Shown here piece by piece: positions 33,801 through 40,607 of a stretch of DNA of 40,949 nucleotides; positions within the stretch are counted from its first letter, which is position 1, and each line of letters begins with the position of its first letter. Under the pieces are notes generated by a model. That model ran no database searches, was not told the origin of the DNA, and saw nothing but the letters and a program-made list of their open reading frames with translations. Made by a program: the position numbers and the translations under genes. Source of the DNA: Microbacteriaceae bacterium UBA6152 (GTDB lineage Bacteria > Actinomycetota > Actinomycetes > Actinomycetales > Microbacteriaceae); the NCBI GenBank assembly GCA_002423075.1, contig DIUS01000021.1, forward strand, positions 1 to 40,949. Direction: 5' to 3'.

Positions 33801-34283
33801 GGTTCCCATGCGGATGGGGAAATCAGGAACGTTGAGCGGCGGCCCGAGCTCCAAGCTGCTGGGGGTCGCTGCGGCACCGTAGCGGACCGACGAGATGGTG
33901 TTGCTGGCAGGACTGTCGCCGTCGACATCGGTCGAGACCGCGACGAGGTCATAGAAGCCGTACTGTCCGTCGGGCACGACAGCGTCGCAAGGAAAGGTGG
34001 TGCCGTCGAGCGTGTCGGCGGGAATCACGACCTGGCACCCGACACCGACAGCGCCCGTCTCCTGAAGTTCCCACGAGACAGTGACGGTCTGCTCGAGGGC
34101 GCTCGGGGCGGGGTCGACCACAACCGTGAGCAGGTTGACCGTGCTGTCGAGCGCACCGAAGATGACCGGTGCATCGGGAACGGCCTGCGCGGCTGTCGTC
34201 GCCACCAGGGCGCCAGAGACACCGAGCACGCCGACGACAGCGACCGCGAGCACGCGGCGACGGCGGGAATGAGCAGGAGACAC
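30828..34283 (-). CDS. Large surface protein: signal peptide, three pairs of Cys modules, polytopic C-terminus
   Basis: 1151 residues, not recognised as a family. A signal peptide (VLAVAVVGVLGVSGALVATT, then AQA) is followed by six beta-rich modules, each with two cysteines: 83/99, 194/206, 290/310, 393/406, 510/534 and 605/617. They alternate between a longer type with the phrase PG followed by an aromatic (GVHVV, GIWNV) and a shorter type ending in GAW-C or GAF-C. A final Ig-like domain (about 683-780) and a Glu/Gly-rich linker lead to about nine membrane segments. GTG at 34283 is preferred: AAGGCGG precedes it by 6 nt and gives a normal signal peptide; the frame extends to an ATG at 34340. 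It may sense or bind something outside and span the membrane. Confidence 0.82.
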   Translation of the reverse strand: MSPAHSRRRRVLAVAVVGVLGVSGALVATTAAQAVPDAPVIFGALDSTVNLLTVVVDPAPSALEQTVTVSWELQETGAVGVGCQVVIPADTLDGTTFPCDAVVPDGQYGFYDLVAVSTDVDGDSPASNTISSVRYGAAATPSSLELGPPLNVPDFPIRMGTLEPAISGTAPALGTVEVLGYRSDLGVGTESSLCFVGVPTSGAFSCPAIFPSHGIWEVRVIAQDVEGGFAVEPEAVESTLRLEVFPPTPTMVVSTSFSTIGIDLEGLPGSNVGAELVRDAYVAPDGGGFCPAAWDGNPAGPPADGPSINCVFSEVTPGVHVVRSTQFLNGAVGLTRDDVVHVAAAPTLVVEPVPGGAVFSGIVDTLSSDLTASGTRITGLAVVVRDGATNTICGGTVDSSTGAWSCDGEVEPGDDNFTAYTLAQGFGDDPDVAGEVNGSYSTGATLSPAVNATIPEGITPPAPTMTYGLGPASINVTAQGLENSAVGVRLYQVDVISGEGYQYGEAVASCGVVIESEGEGFGTIATAPSLVDDCQFSNLAPGIWNVYSSQNYYFEESEYRDDYVLIPPSPTLAAARAGIGQVTASGTGEPGYRVQVRQLGGAGSCTDIVDAGGAWGCVVSGGSGDMLLRAQQQSQGFEATPPVYFGLTESFDGYSAFTPTVFVAAPPAPAVNPPSSLPPPQPLTWVLEGYDGSPLTPGQQLSLTATGLPVGTVVVVEIRSTPQVLGTSVVGDTGIFALDVVVPDDLESGEHTLVATATPPGGVDSVVSIPVTVTEPLQIVDEPSVEEAETAAETDEGSSGAGGAGGDGDRSQPATPSAISDSIPTVERIFTAPLTIIVSGGLALAILLLVAFPAELLNSTLASNTRRLGRWYAAVERSVDRATDWFASVTRTRALAAALLVVLTSLIFGFVDPEYGFDPVSVRMTVSLAIGLFIVTYVSSWISGAIIRRVWSIETRVSLQPAALVFAVVGVVIARILEFSPGFLIGLVIGLDLVTRVGAPHRVRAILTNIGVIVGLAVVSWIGFSIMAAVMNGEPTVVTLLVSDALVATTAEGLTAALAALLPLGFLDGHEVLRRSKLLWAGSFAAVATVFSLIVLPTAAGETGDVADVGFWMLIMVIFAAVTLTLWAILHFTGRGESDDELVERPAATAR

Positions 34284-34388
34284 GGCAGACCGCCTTGATG
34301 GGGGTCGCGCGAGCGGGGGCATCGCACGTGGCGCCAGCATAACCCGACACTGTTTCGTACGTATGTCGAATGCGTCGAGGCGCCCGGT

Positions 34389-34712
34389 CTACTCGTCGAG
34401 CGCGAGCTCTTTCGGCAGCTTCAGTTCTTTCTTGCCGAGCTCTTCGACGTTGACGTCTTTGAAGGTCAGCACCTTGACGCTCTTGACGAAGCGGTCGGCC
34501 CGGTAGACATCCCACACCCACACGTCGGTCAAGGTGAGCTCGAAGTAGAAGTCGCCGCCCATCTCGCGCACGACCTGCTCGACCTCGTTCGCGAGGTAGA
34601 AGCGTCGCTCGGTCTCGACCACGTACTGGAACTGCGACACCACATCGCGGTACTCGCGGTAGAGAGCGAGCTCGACCTCGCGGTCATAGTCCTCGAATTC
34701 GTCGTCGTCCAT
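34389..34712 (-). CDS. DUF2469 protein (Rv2901c-like)
   Basis: 107 residues. The acidic start MDDDEFEDYDREVELALYRE, then FQYVVETERRFYLANEVEQ and DFYFELTLTDVWVWDVYR are typical of a small actinobacterial family always found next to rnhB. The function is unknown. ATG at 34712 is chosen because it matches the family N-terminus and leaves 13 bp after the rnhB stop; no strong ribosome site is seen. Confidence 0.92.
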   Translation of the reverse strand: MDDDEFEDYDREVELALYREYRDVVSQFQYVVETERRFYLANEVEQVVREMGGDFYFELTLTDVWVWDVYRADRFVKSVKVLTFKDVNVEELGKKELKLPKELALDE

Positions 34713-34725
34713 AGCGGTGTCGAGT

Positions 34726-35406
34726 CTAGACCGTTGAACCCTGGCCCACATCGACGGCATTGAGCAGTGCGGGCTGCCGCAACCACGTCAGTCGATGGCG
34801 CGGCGACGGGCCGTGCTCGGCGACCGCCGCCAGGTGCCCGGTGCTGCCATAGCCCTTGTTGCCCGACCACTCGTAGACCGGCCAGAGCTCGTGATCAGCG
34901 ACCATGAGGGCGTCACGGTGCTGCTTCGCGACCACCGATGCGCCAGCGACCGAGGCGCAGTCGCGATCGGCCTTCACGCGGGCCTGGATGCTCGGCGGCG
35001 AGCTCAGGGCCGGCGTGAGCCAATCGTGGTTGCCGTCGAGCAGCACCGCGGCCCGGGCAACATCGATGCCTGCCTCGTGCAGCAGGATCAGGGCGCGGCG
35101 AGCCGCGAGCCCGAGTGCCACGATGATGCCGTGCTCATCGATCTCATCGGGCCCTGCCTCCCCGACCGCCACGGCGGCCGCCCAGGCTCGAACCTGCGGC
35201 TCGACCTCGGCACGCCGCGCGGGCGAGAGCAGCTTCGAGTCGCGCAGGCGCTCGGGCGGAGCATCCACCGTCGGCAGCACCGCGCACGCCCCGACCGCGA
35301 CGACGCCCGCGATTGCGCCGCGACCGACCTCGTCGCACCCGATGACGACGGGAGCACCGGCGGCGAACAGCGAGCGCTCGATCTCGAGAGTGGGTGCCGT
35401 GCTCAT
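34726..35406 (-). CDS. rnhB: Ribonuclease HII
   Basis: 226 residues. Removes ribonucleotides and RNA primers from DNA. The four-carboxylate site is intact: Asp25 and Glu26 in GCDEVGRG, Asp124 in VLLDGNHD, and Asp147 in KADRDC. The characteristic SVAGASVVAKQHRD and NKGYGSTGHL follow. It lies 10 bp after lepB on the same strand and ends just before DUF2469. Confidence 0.95.
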   Translation of the reverse strand: MSTAPTLEIERSLFAAGAPVVIGCDEVGRGAIAGVVAVGACAVLPTVDAPPERLRDSKLLSPARRAEVEPQVRAWAAAVAVGEAGPDEIDEHGIIVALGLAARRALILLHEAGIDVARAAVLLDGNHDWLTPALSSPPSIQARVKADRDCASVAGASVVAKQHRDALMVADHELWPVYEWSGNKGYGSTGHLAAVAEHGPSPRHRLTWLRQPALLNAVDVGQGSTV

Positions 35407-35416
35407 GGTCGCGCCG

Positions 35417-36151
35417 TCACTCGATGCGCTCGACCCCGTCGAACGTGAGTGGCGGGTTGTCGAGCCAGCGCCAGCGGTCGATCGGCCAGCTGATGACGAA
35501 GGCGCGGCCGACCACGTCGTCGATCGGCACGACGCCGTTGAAGCGCGAGTCTGACGAGTCGTAGCGGTTGTCGCCCATCACCCAGATCGTGCCCTCGGGA
35601 ATGTCTTCTTGAAAGTCGCGCGAGCTGACGTCGGTCGTGTCGGGCGGCAGCTTCACGTAGGGCTCGTCGATCGGCACCCCGTTGACGCTCAACTGCCCGA
35701 GGTCGTTACAGCACACGACGCGGTCGCCCGGCAGGCCGATGACGCGCTTCACGAGGTGCTCGTCGCTGTCAGAGGCGCTGAGCCCGATGACCTGCATCAC
35801 CCAGTCCCCGACGGCATCGATCGGAGCCTGCGGCTGCTCGATGCGGGCTGGCAGCCAGCCGCCCGGGTCGCGGAACACGACAATGTCTCCACGCGAGATC
35901 GGCACGACGTCGGGCACGAGCTGGTTGACGATGATGCGGTCGTTGACCTGGAGGGTCGACTGCATCGACTCGCTCGGAATGTAGAACGAGCGAATCAAGA
36001 AGGTCTTGATGAGAAACGAGATGATGAGCGCCGCGGCGACGATGACGACGACATCGCGCAGGAACAGCAGCACGCTACGGACGGGCGATCGTGCCGGTCG
36101 CGACGCCGCGGTGGATGCTCCGCCAACGGCGGTCGCGTTTTGCTCAGTCAT
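35417..36151 (-). CDS. lepB: Signal peptidase I
   Basis: 244 residues. A single membrane segment (VVIVAAALIISFLIKTFLI, about 35-55) anchors an external catalytic domain. Ser62 in IPSESM and Lys135 in KRVIGLPGD form the catalytic dyad; box E reads GDNRYDSSDSR. It cleaves signal peptides of secreted proteins. ATG follows AGGGGAG with only 2 nt spacing, which is unusually tight. It is the first gene of lepB-rnhB-DUF2469. Confidence 0.96.
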   Translation of the reverse strand: MTEQNATAVGGASTAASRPARSPVRSVLLFLRDVVVIVAAALIISFLIKTFLIRSFYIPSESMQSTLQVNDRIIVNQLVPDVVPISRGDIVVFRDPGGWLPARIEQPQAPIDAVGDWVMQVIGLSASDSDEHLVKRVIGLPGDRVVCCNDLGQLSVNGVPIDEPYVKLPPDTTDVSSRDFQEDIPEGTIWVMGDNRYDSSDSRFNGVVPIDDVVGRAFVISWPIDRWRWLDNPPLTFDGVERIE

Positions 36152-36201
36152 GACTCCCCTGGTGTTCTGAACCAGTCTAGGCGGCCCCGGCCTGGTGACG
36201 A

Positions 36202-36237
36202 CGAAGGGCCCCGCCGAGTCTTCGACGGGGCCCTTCG
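36202..36237 (-). terminator. rplS terminator
   Basis: CGAAGGGCCCCG (36202-36213) and CGGGGCCCTTCG (36226-36237) form a perfect 12-bp stem with a 12-nt loop, 19 bp past the rplS stop and 50 bp before lepB. No strong U-tract. Confidence 0.88.
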
Positions 36238-36255
36238 AGGTCAGGGGGCGAGATC

Positions 36256-36603
36256 TCAGCTCTCGCGCTTCTCCTTGATCTTGGCCTTCTTGCCGCGCAG
36301 ATTGCGCAGGTAGTAGAGCTTGGCGCGGCGCACGTCGCCGCGAGTCACAATCTCGATGTGGTCGATCACGGGCGAATGCACCGGGAAGGTTCGCTCGACA
36401 CCGACCTGGAAGCTGACCTTGCGCACGGTGAACGACTCACGAATGCCTTCGTTCGAGCGGCCGATGACGACGCCCTGGAAGACCTGGATGCGCGAGCGGG
36501 TGCCCTCGACGATGTTGACGTGAACCTTGACGGTGTCACCGGGGCGGAAGTCAGGAATGTCGCTGCGCAGTGACGCGGCGTCGACATGGTCGAGGATGTG
36601 CAT
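36256..36603 (-). CDS. rplS: 50S ribosomal protein L19
   Basis: 115 residues, the normal length. FRPGDTVKVHVNIVEG, RIQVFQGVVIGR, ESFTVRKVSFQVGVERTFP and KLYYLRNLRGKKAKIKE are family signatures. ATG at 36603 is chosen for the family N-terminus (MHILDHVDAASL). It stands alone between a terminator and a divergent promoter, with a leader of about 117 nt. Confidence 0.98.
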   Translation of the reverse strand: MHILDHVDAASLRSDIPDFRPGDTVKVHVNIVEGTRSRIQVFQGVVIGRSNEGIRESFTVRKVSFQVGVERTFPVHSPVIDHIEIVTRGDVRRAKLYYLRNLRGKKAKIKEKRES

Positions 36604-36624
36604 GAGGATTCGCTCTCTGCGACC

Positions 36625-36700
36625 GCCACAGGTCGACCGCGGCTCAGGAAGATAATGAGTCGAGACGATGTGTCTTGCGATGACGCGGCTCCCCTGTGGC
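36625..36700 (-). promoter_or_regulatory. Structured rplS leader closed by an 8-bp long-range stem
   Basis: GCCACAGG (36625-36632) is complementary to CCTGTGGC (36693-36700). In the rplS transcript these would close a domain of about 60 nt whose 3' side lies 22 nt before the start codon, near the ribosome site; a small hairpin AGAC/GTCT lies inside it. A leader binding L19 is possible by analogy with other ribosomal genes. Confidence 0.45.
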
Positions 36701-36726
36701 AGAACCGTGCCGAGACACAAGCTTCG

Positions 36727-36769
36727 ATTTTGTCACACCTTGGCACCTCCTGCCAACCGACGTCATAAT
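36727..36769. promoter_or_regulatory. Symmetric divergent promoter of rplS and tetR-map
   Basis: TTGGCA (36740-36745) and its mirror TGCCAA (36751-36756) are separated by 5 bp. On the plus strand TTGGCA is followed after 18 bp by CATAAT (36764-36769), towards tetR. On the minus strand TTGGCA is followed after 18 bp by CAAAAT (36732-36727), towards rplS. The same palindrome thus supplies both -35 elements and might also be a TetR operator. Confidence 0.7.
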
Positions 36770-36837
36770 CTTGGGCCGCGTTCACGTCACGTGCCACCAT
36801 GGACCCGACACACAACGTTGAATCCGGGGGGATCTCC

Positions 36838-37482
36838 ATGAACGCACCGACCGCACTCGCCACCGACAAGGTGGCCATGCGCACCGAGCCCATCCAGCAG
36901 CGCAGCAGTGAACGCATCACGCGCCTTCTCGACGCCGCCGCCTCGCTCATCGATGACGACGGCATCGACGGCGTCACGACGAGCGCGGTCGCACAGCGCT
37001 CATCGTCGTCAGTAGGTGTTGTCTACCGCTACTTTCCGAACATCCAGTCGCTCTTGCGCGCCCTCGCCGCCCGCAACATGGAGCGCTACCTCGAGATCGT
37101 CTGGAAGGGCGTCGAAGCGTCGGGGCCCGAAGTGTGGTCGTCGTTCGACAGCACGCTCGACGCCTTCATCACCATGACGCGCTCAGAGCCCGGCTTTCGC
37201 GCTCTGCGGTTCGGTGACGTCATCGACCAGCGCTTCATTAGCCCCGAATTGAGCAACAACGCCATTCTCGCCCGCGAGTTCGCCGCGCAGATCGGCCGCA
37301 CCTACGACTTCGAGCCCGACGAGACGCTTGTCTTCCATGTCGAGGTCGCCGTAGAGATCGCCAGCGGACTGCTGTACCGCGCCTTCCAGCTCGACAAGCG
37401 GAGCGACGAGCGCTTCATCGAGACCACCCGAAAGCTCTGCGGCGACTACCTTCGCACTCACATTCCCCTGCCGAGGAGCTAG
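36838..37482 (+). CDS. TetR-family transcriptional regulator
   Basis: 214 residues. N-terminal helix-turn-helix: ITRLLDAAASLIDDDGIDGV, then TTSAVAQRSSSSVGVVYRYFPN, the classic TetR recognition helix. The C-terminal ligand domain is variable. ATG at 36838 is preceded by GGGGGGAT with good spacing; the ATG at 36799 has no ribosome site. The map gene starts directly after its stop, so both are one operon. Possible autoregulation through the palindrome at 36740-36756. Confidence 0.92.
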   Translation: MNAPTALATDKVAMRTEPIQQRSSERITRLLDAAASLIDDDGIDGVTTSAVAQRSSSSVGVVYRYFPNIQSLLRALAARNMERYLEIVWKGVEASGPEVWSSFDSTLDAFITMTRSEPGFRALRFGDVIDQRFISPELSNNAILAREFAAQIGRTYDFEPDETLVFHVEVAVEIASGLLYRAFQLDKRSDERFIETTRKLCGDYLRTHIPLPRS

Positions 37483-38250
37483 ATGATCGAGTTGCTGAGC
37501 CCGGCCGAGATCGAGCAGATGCGACCGGCGGGCCGCTTCGTCGCGAGCGTGCTCACCGCCACGAGTGCCGCCGCCGACGTCGGGGTCAACCTGCTCGAGC
37601 TCGATGCGCTCGCGCACGACATGATCAGAGCCGAGGGCGCCACCAGCTGCTACGTCGACTACCACCCCTCGTTCGGCGGCTCTCCGTTCGGCAAGGTCAT
37701 CTGCACCTCGGTGAACGATGCGGCACTGCACGGGCTGCCCCACGATTACCGCCTGCGCGACGGCGACCTCATCACCCTCGACTTTGCGGCCTCGGTCGAC
37801 GGCTGGGTGTGCGACTCGGCGGTGTCGATCATCGTCGGTACGCCGCGACCCGACGACGTGCGGCTGATCAACTCGGTCGAGCGGGCGCTCGCGGCGGGCA
37901 TCCGTCAGGCCACGGTCGGCAATCGCATGGGCGACATCTCTGCCGCGATCGGCGATGTCGCCGCTGACGACGGATACCCCGTGAACCTCGACTTCGGTGG
38001 TCACGGTGTCGGACGCACCATGCATGGTGACCCGCACGTTCCGAATGACGGACGCCCGGGCCGAGGGCTCAAGCTCAAGGCGGGGCTCGTCATCGCGATC
38101 GAGCCATGGTTCGTGCTCGACACCGACGAGATCTATACCGATGACGACGGCTGGACCCTGCGCAGCCGCACGGGCTCGCGGGCGGCCCACGCTGAGCACA
38201 CGATCGCGCTCACCCTTCACGGACCGATCGTGCTCACGGCGCGGGAGTAG
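37483..38250 (+). CDS. map: Type I methionine aminopeptidase
   Basis: 255 residues. The dimetal ligands Asp100, Asp111, His174, Glu207 and Glu238 and the substrate His83 and His181 are all present at the spacing of the E. coli enzyme. It removes N-terminal Met from new proteins. ATG abuts the tetR stop, with GAGGAG upstream. Most actinobacteria keep a map gene near secY-adk; a copy behind a TetR regulator suggests a second, regulated isozyme. The 3' end overlaps the convergent gene by 17 bp. Confidence 0.95.
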   Translation: MIELLSPAEIEQMRPAGRFVASVLTATSAAADVGVNLLELDALAHDMIRAEGATSCYVDYHPSFGGSPFGKVICTSVNDAALHGLPHDYRLRDGDLITLDFAASVDGWVCDSAVSIIVGTPRPDDVRLINSVERALAAGIRQATVGNRMGDISAAIGDVAADDGYPVNLDFGGHGVGRTMHGDPHVPNDGRPGRGLKLKAGLVIAIEPWFVLDTDEIYTDDDGWTLRSRTGSRAAHAEHTIALTLHGPIVLTARE

Positions 38251-38590
38251 CGCCGTCGGTCGCGCTGCCGGGTTCGAAAGGGGCGGCGGCGTCCCAGTCG
38301 ACGACGATGTCGCCCTGGCCGTCTCCGCGTTTGGCCCGCAGTCGGGAGCCAGGAAAGAGCACGACCTCGACGGGGCGCCCGGTCTCCAGAACCGACGCCG
38401 CGCTCGGCTGATTGTCGACAGCGCCCACCTGCACCGTGACGGTGCACGTGCGCTCGCGCAGACCGTTCATGACGCTCATCGACATCGAACTCGCGGAGAC
38501 ACCGAGAATGTGGCCACGCGCGAGTTCGCCGTTCACCATCAGGGCGTCATCGGGCGAGCCGATCAGGTCTGATAACCAGCGCATGGGCAC
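38234..38590 (-). CDS. Hypothetical small protein
   Basis: 118 residues from GTG at 38590, or 116 from the ATG at 38584; AAGGGA lies upstream of both. I do not recognise it. Regions with alternating hydrophobic residues (ILGVSASSMSMSVM, TCTVTVQVGAV, VEVVLFPGSRLRAK) look like a small beta-barrel, with an acidic, Pro-rich C-terminus. No membrane segment. Overlaps the end of map on the opposite strand. Confidence 0.6.
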   Translation of the reverse strand: MPMRWLSDLIGSPDDALMVNGELARGHILGVSASSMSMSVMNGLRERTCTVTVQVGAVDNQPSAASVLETGRPVEVVLFPGSRLRAKRGDGQGDIVVDWDAAAPFEPGSATDGATPAP

Positions 38591-38623
38591 AGCATCCCTT
38601 CTGCGAGGTCGCCCCTGCAGGTA

Positions 38624-39079
38624 CTAGCTTCCACTCACGGAGTCGTGGGCGACGAGCAGGTCATCGTGCTCACCACCCGGGGCGGGCCGGCGAGACCGAA
38701 TCGTGTTGGCTGCCATCGCATAGAAGGCCATCGCGGCGACCGCGATCAGTAGCGGCCACAGCAGATAGCCGAGGATCAGGGCATCGGCGCTCAACGAGAT
38801 GGCGAGAATCGCGACGACAATCGCGTACTCGATGATGAGCAGCAGACGCTCGCCAATCGTGAGCTTCGGGGGTCGCCGCAACATGACCGACGCGTAATTG
38901 ATCGCGAGCGAGAGGGCGAGGCCGGGCAGCACGAACGAGCCGGTGACGAGCGCCTGCAACGTCGGCAGCGCGCTGACCTGACCGCTCAGTTGCAGCACCC
39001 ACGCGAGCACACCGCCGGCTGCCGCGAGCACGGCGATCACGGGCTGAGACCACAGCCAGAGGCGGTCTGCGGTGGTCAT
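38624..39079 (-). CDS. Small four-segment membrane protein, unknown
   Basis: 151 residues with about four hydrophobic segments: PVIAVLAAAGGVLAWVL, ALVTGSFVLPGLALSLAINY, LLIIEYAIVVAILAISLS and LILGYLLWPLLIAVAAMAFY. The C-terminus is short and charged. Its ATG overlaps the trmD stop by 4 nt (ATGA), so it is co-translated with trmD. No family is recognised. Confidence 0.8.
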   Translation of the reverse strand: MTTADRLWLWSQPVIAVLAAAGGVLAWVLQLSGQVSALPTLQALVTGSFVLPGLALSLAINYASVMLRRPPKLTIGERLLLIIEYAIVVAILAISLSADALILGYLLWPLLIAVAAMAFYAMAANTIRSRRPAPGGEHDDLLVAHDSVSGS

Positions 39080-39759
39080 GAGCCGCTCAGCAGGTCGGGG
39101 CGGATGCGGCGCGTGCGCTCAACCTGCTGCTCGTGGCGCCAGGCTGCGACAGCACCGTGGTCGCCGCTGAGCAGCACGGGAGGCACCGCGATGTCGCGCC
39201 ACACCGCAGGCTTCGTGTAAGCGGGGTGTTCGAGCAGACCGCTCTCGTGGCTCTCTTCGACGAGGCTCTCGGGGTTGCCCACCACGCCCGGTACGAGGCG
39301 GCCGATCGCTTCGATCATCGCCATCGCCGCCACCTCTCCCCCGTTGAGCACATAATCACCGAGGCTCAGCGCTCGAACCTCGTAGCGCTCAGAGTAGTGC
39401 TCGATCACGCGGTGGTCGATGCCCTCGTAGCGACCGCAGGCGATCACGAGGTGTGGACGGGCAGCGAGCTCGCGAGCAATGGACTGCGTGAACGGATGCC
39501 CAGCCGGGCTCGGCACGATGAGCAGGCTCTCTGGCTGCATCAACTCATCGAGCGCCTCGCCCCAGGGCTCGGGCTTCATGACCATGCCCGCGCCGCCGCC
39601 GTAGGGGGTGTCGTCGACCGTGCGGTGCCGGTCGTGCGTGTGCTCCCGCAGGTCGTGCACGGCGACGTCGACGAGCCCCGATTGCCGGGCCTTGCCGAGC
39701 AGCGAGATGTCGAGCCCCCCGAAGTATTCGGGAAAGATCGAGACGACATCGATGCGCAC
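39076..39759 (-). CDS. trmD: tRNA (guanine37-N1) methyltransferase
   Basis: 227 residues from GTG at 39759, giving the family N-terminus RIDVVSIFPEYF. The SPOUT knot and SAM site show TPYGGGAGMVMKPEP, CGRYEGIDHRVIEHY and SLGDYVLNGGE. Methylates G37 to prevent frameshifting. The frame is open to 39783, but that part overlaps the end of rimM. Ribosome site weak. Confidence 0.96.
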   Translation of the reverse strand: MRIDVVSIFPEYFGGLDISLLGKARQSGLVDVAVHDLREHTHDRHRTVDDTPYGGGAGMVMKPEPWGEALDELMQPESLLIVPSPAGHPFTQSIARELAARPHLVIACGRYEGIDHRVIEHYSERYEVRALSLGDYVLNGGEVAAMAMIEAIGRLVPGVVGNPESLVEESHESGLLEHPAYTKPAVWRDIAVPPVLLSGDHGAVAAWRHEQQVERTRRIRPDLLSGS

Positions 39760-39769
39760 GGCTTCGAGT

Positions 39770-40351
39770 CTAGGCAGGGGCACCGTCTGTCTGCGCCGAG
39801 TCTGCCGTCGCGTCGTCGTCGAGATCTTCGAAGAGACCCGGAGGAGGAGTAAGGGTCACCGTGCCGGAAGAGATGTCGACAGTCGGAACCATGGCGGCGA
39901 CGAACGGCACGAGCACTTCGCGGTCGGGCGTGCGGATGGCGAGCAGGTCTTGCGCCGGAAAGTGCTCGACGCGCGCGATCGAGCCGACCTCGACGCCGTC
40001 GCGCAGCGCGCGCAGACCCACCAGTTGGAAGTCGTACCAGGCGTCGGGTTCGTCGGGTTCGTCGGCGACCTGCTCAATCCAAAGAATGGCCTTCACGAGG
40101 CTCTCAGCACCGGTGCGGTCGATGACGCCGTCGAAGAAGGCGACCGGCTGGCCGTTGTACCAGCGCAGCTCGGTGAGCGTGAGGGTCTTGCCGTGCCACG
40201 GCGAACTCGTCGGCACCTGCAGAGTGAAGACGGCGCCGGGGATGAACCGCCGGTCGGGCGCGTCAGTGTAGAGCTCGACCTTCAGGGCGCCCTTGAGACC
40301 GTGGGCCTTAACGAGGCGACCGACCCGCAGCTGCGAAGGAGCCGTGCTCAC
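39770..40351 (-). CDS. rimM: 16S rRNA processing protein RimM
   Basis: 193 residues. The N-terminal beta-barrel (VGRLVKAHGLKGALKVELYTDAPDRRF begins it) and C-terminal PRC domain with AWYDFQLVGLRAL and DREVLVPFV are typical. Helps mature the 30S head near S19. The start is GTG at 40351, overlapping the khpA stop by 4 nt. A short acidic tail ends the protein. Confidence 0.95.
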   Translation of the reverse strand: MSTAPSQLRVGRLVKAHGLKGALKVELYTDAPDRRFIPGAVFTLQVPTSSPWHGKTLTLTELRWYNGQPVAFFDGVIDRTGAESLVKAILWIEQVADEPDEPDAWYDFQLVGLRALRDGVEVGSIARVEHFPAQDLLAIRTPDREVLVPFVAAMVPTVDISSGTVTLTPPPGLFEDLDDDATADSAQTDGAPA

Positions 40352-40602
40352 CGCTGGCGGGAGTCGTCGAGATCGGTGTCGACGACGTCGACCCTCACGC
40401 GCTTGCCATCGGCAAGCGATGAGATCACGGTGCGGAGTGCTTTGGCGGTGCGCCCGCCACGGCCGATGACGCGGCCGAGGTCTTCGGGATGCACGCGCAC
40501 CTCGAGGACCTCGCCGCGGGCAGAGCTCTGCGCGACGACGACGACGTCGTCAGGGTGATCGACGATTCCCTTGACGAGATGTTCGAGCGTGTCAGCGAGC
40601 AC
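40348..40602 (-). CDS. khpA: KH-domain RNA-binding protein KhpA
   Basis: 84 residues. One type II KH domain with VIGRGGRTAKALRTVI, where GRGG is the RNA-binding loop. In other bacteria KhpA pairs with KhpB, which is not in the window. GTG at 40602. Its stop overlaps the rimM start by 4 nt, and it lies 5 bp after rpsP. Confidence 0.95.
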   Translation of the reverse strand: MLADTLEHLVKGIVDHPDDVVVVAQSSARGEVLEVRVHPEDLGRVIGRGGRTAKALRTVISSLADGKRVRVDVVDTDLDDSRQR

Positions 40603-40607
40603 TGTCG

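Noticed and set aside
31074..34298. Plus-strand open frame of over 1000 codons
   Set aside because: It is antisense to the surface-protein gene. It is full of Arg, Asp, His and Gly, has no domain, and exists because GC-rich third positions on one strand leave few stops on the other.
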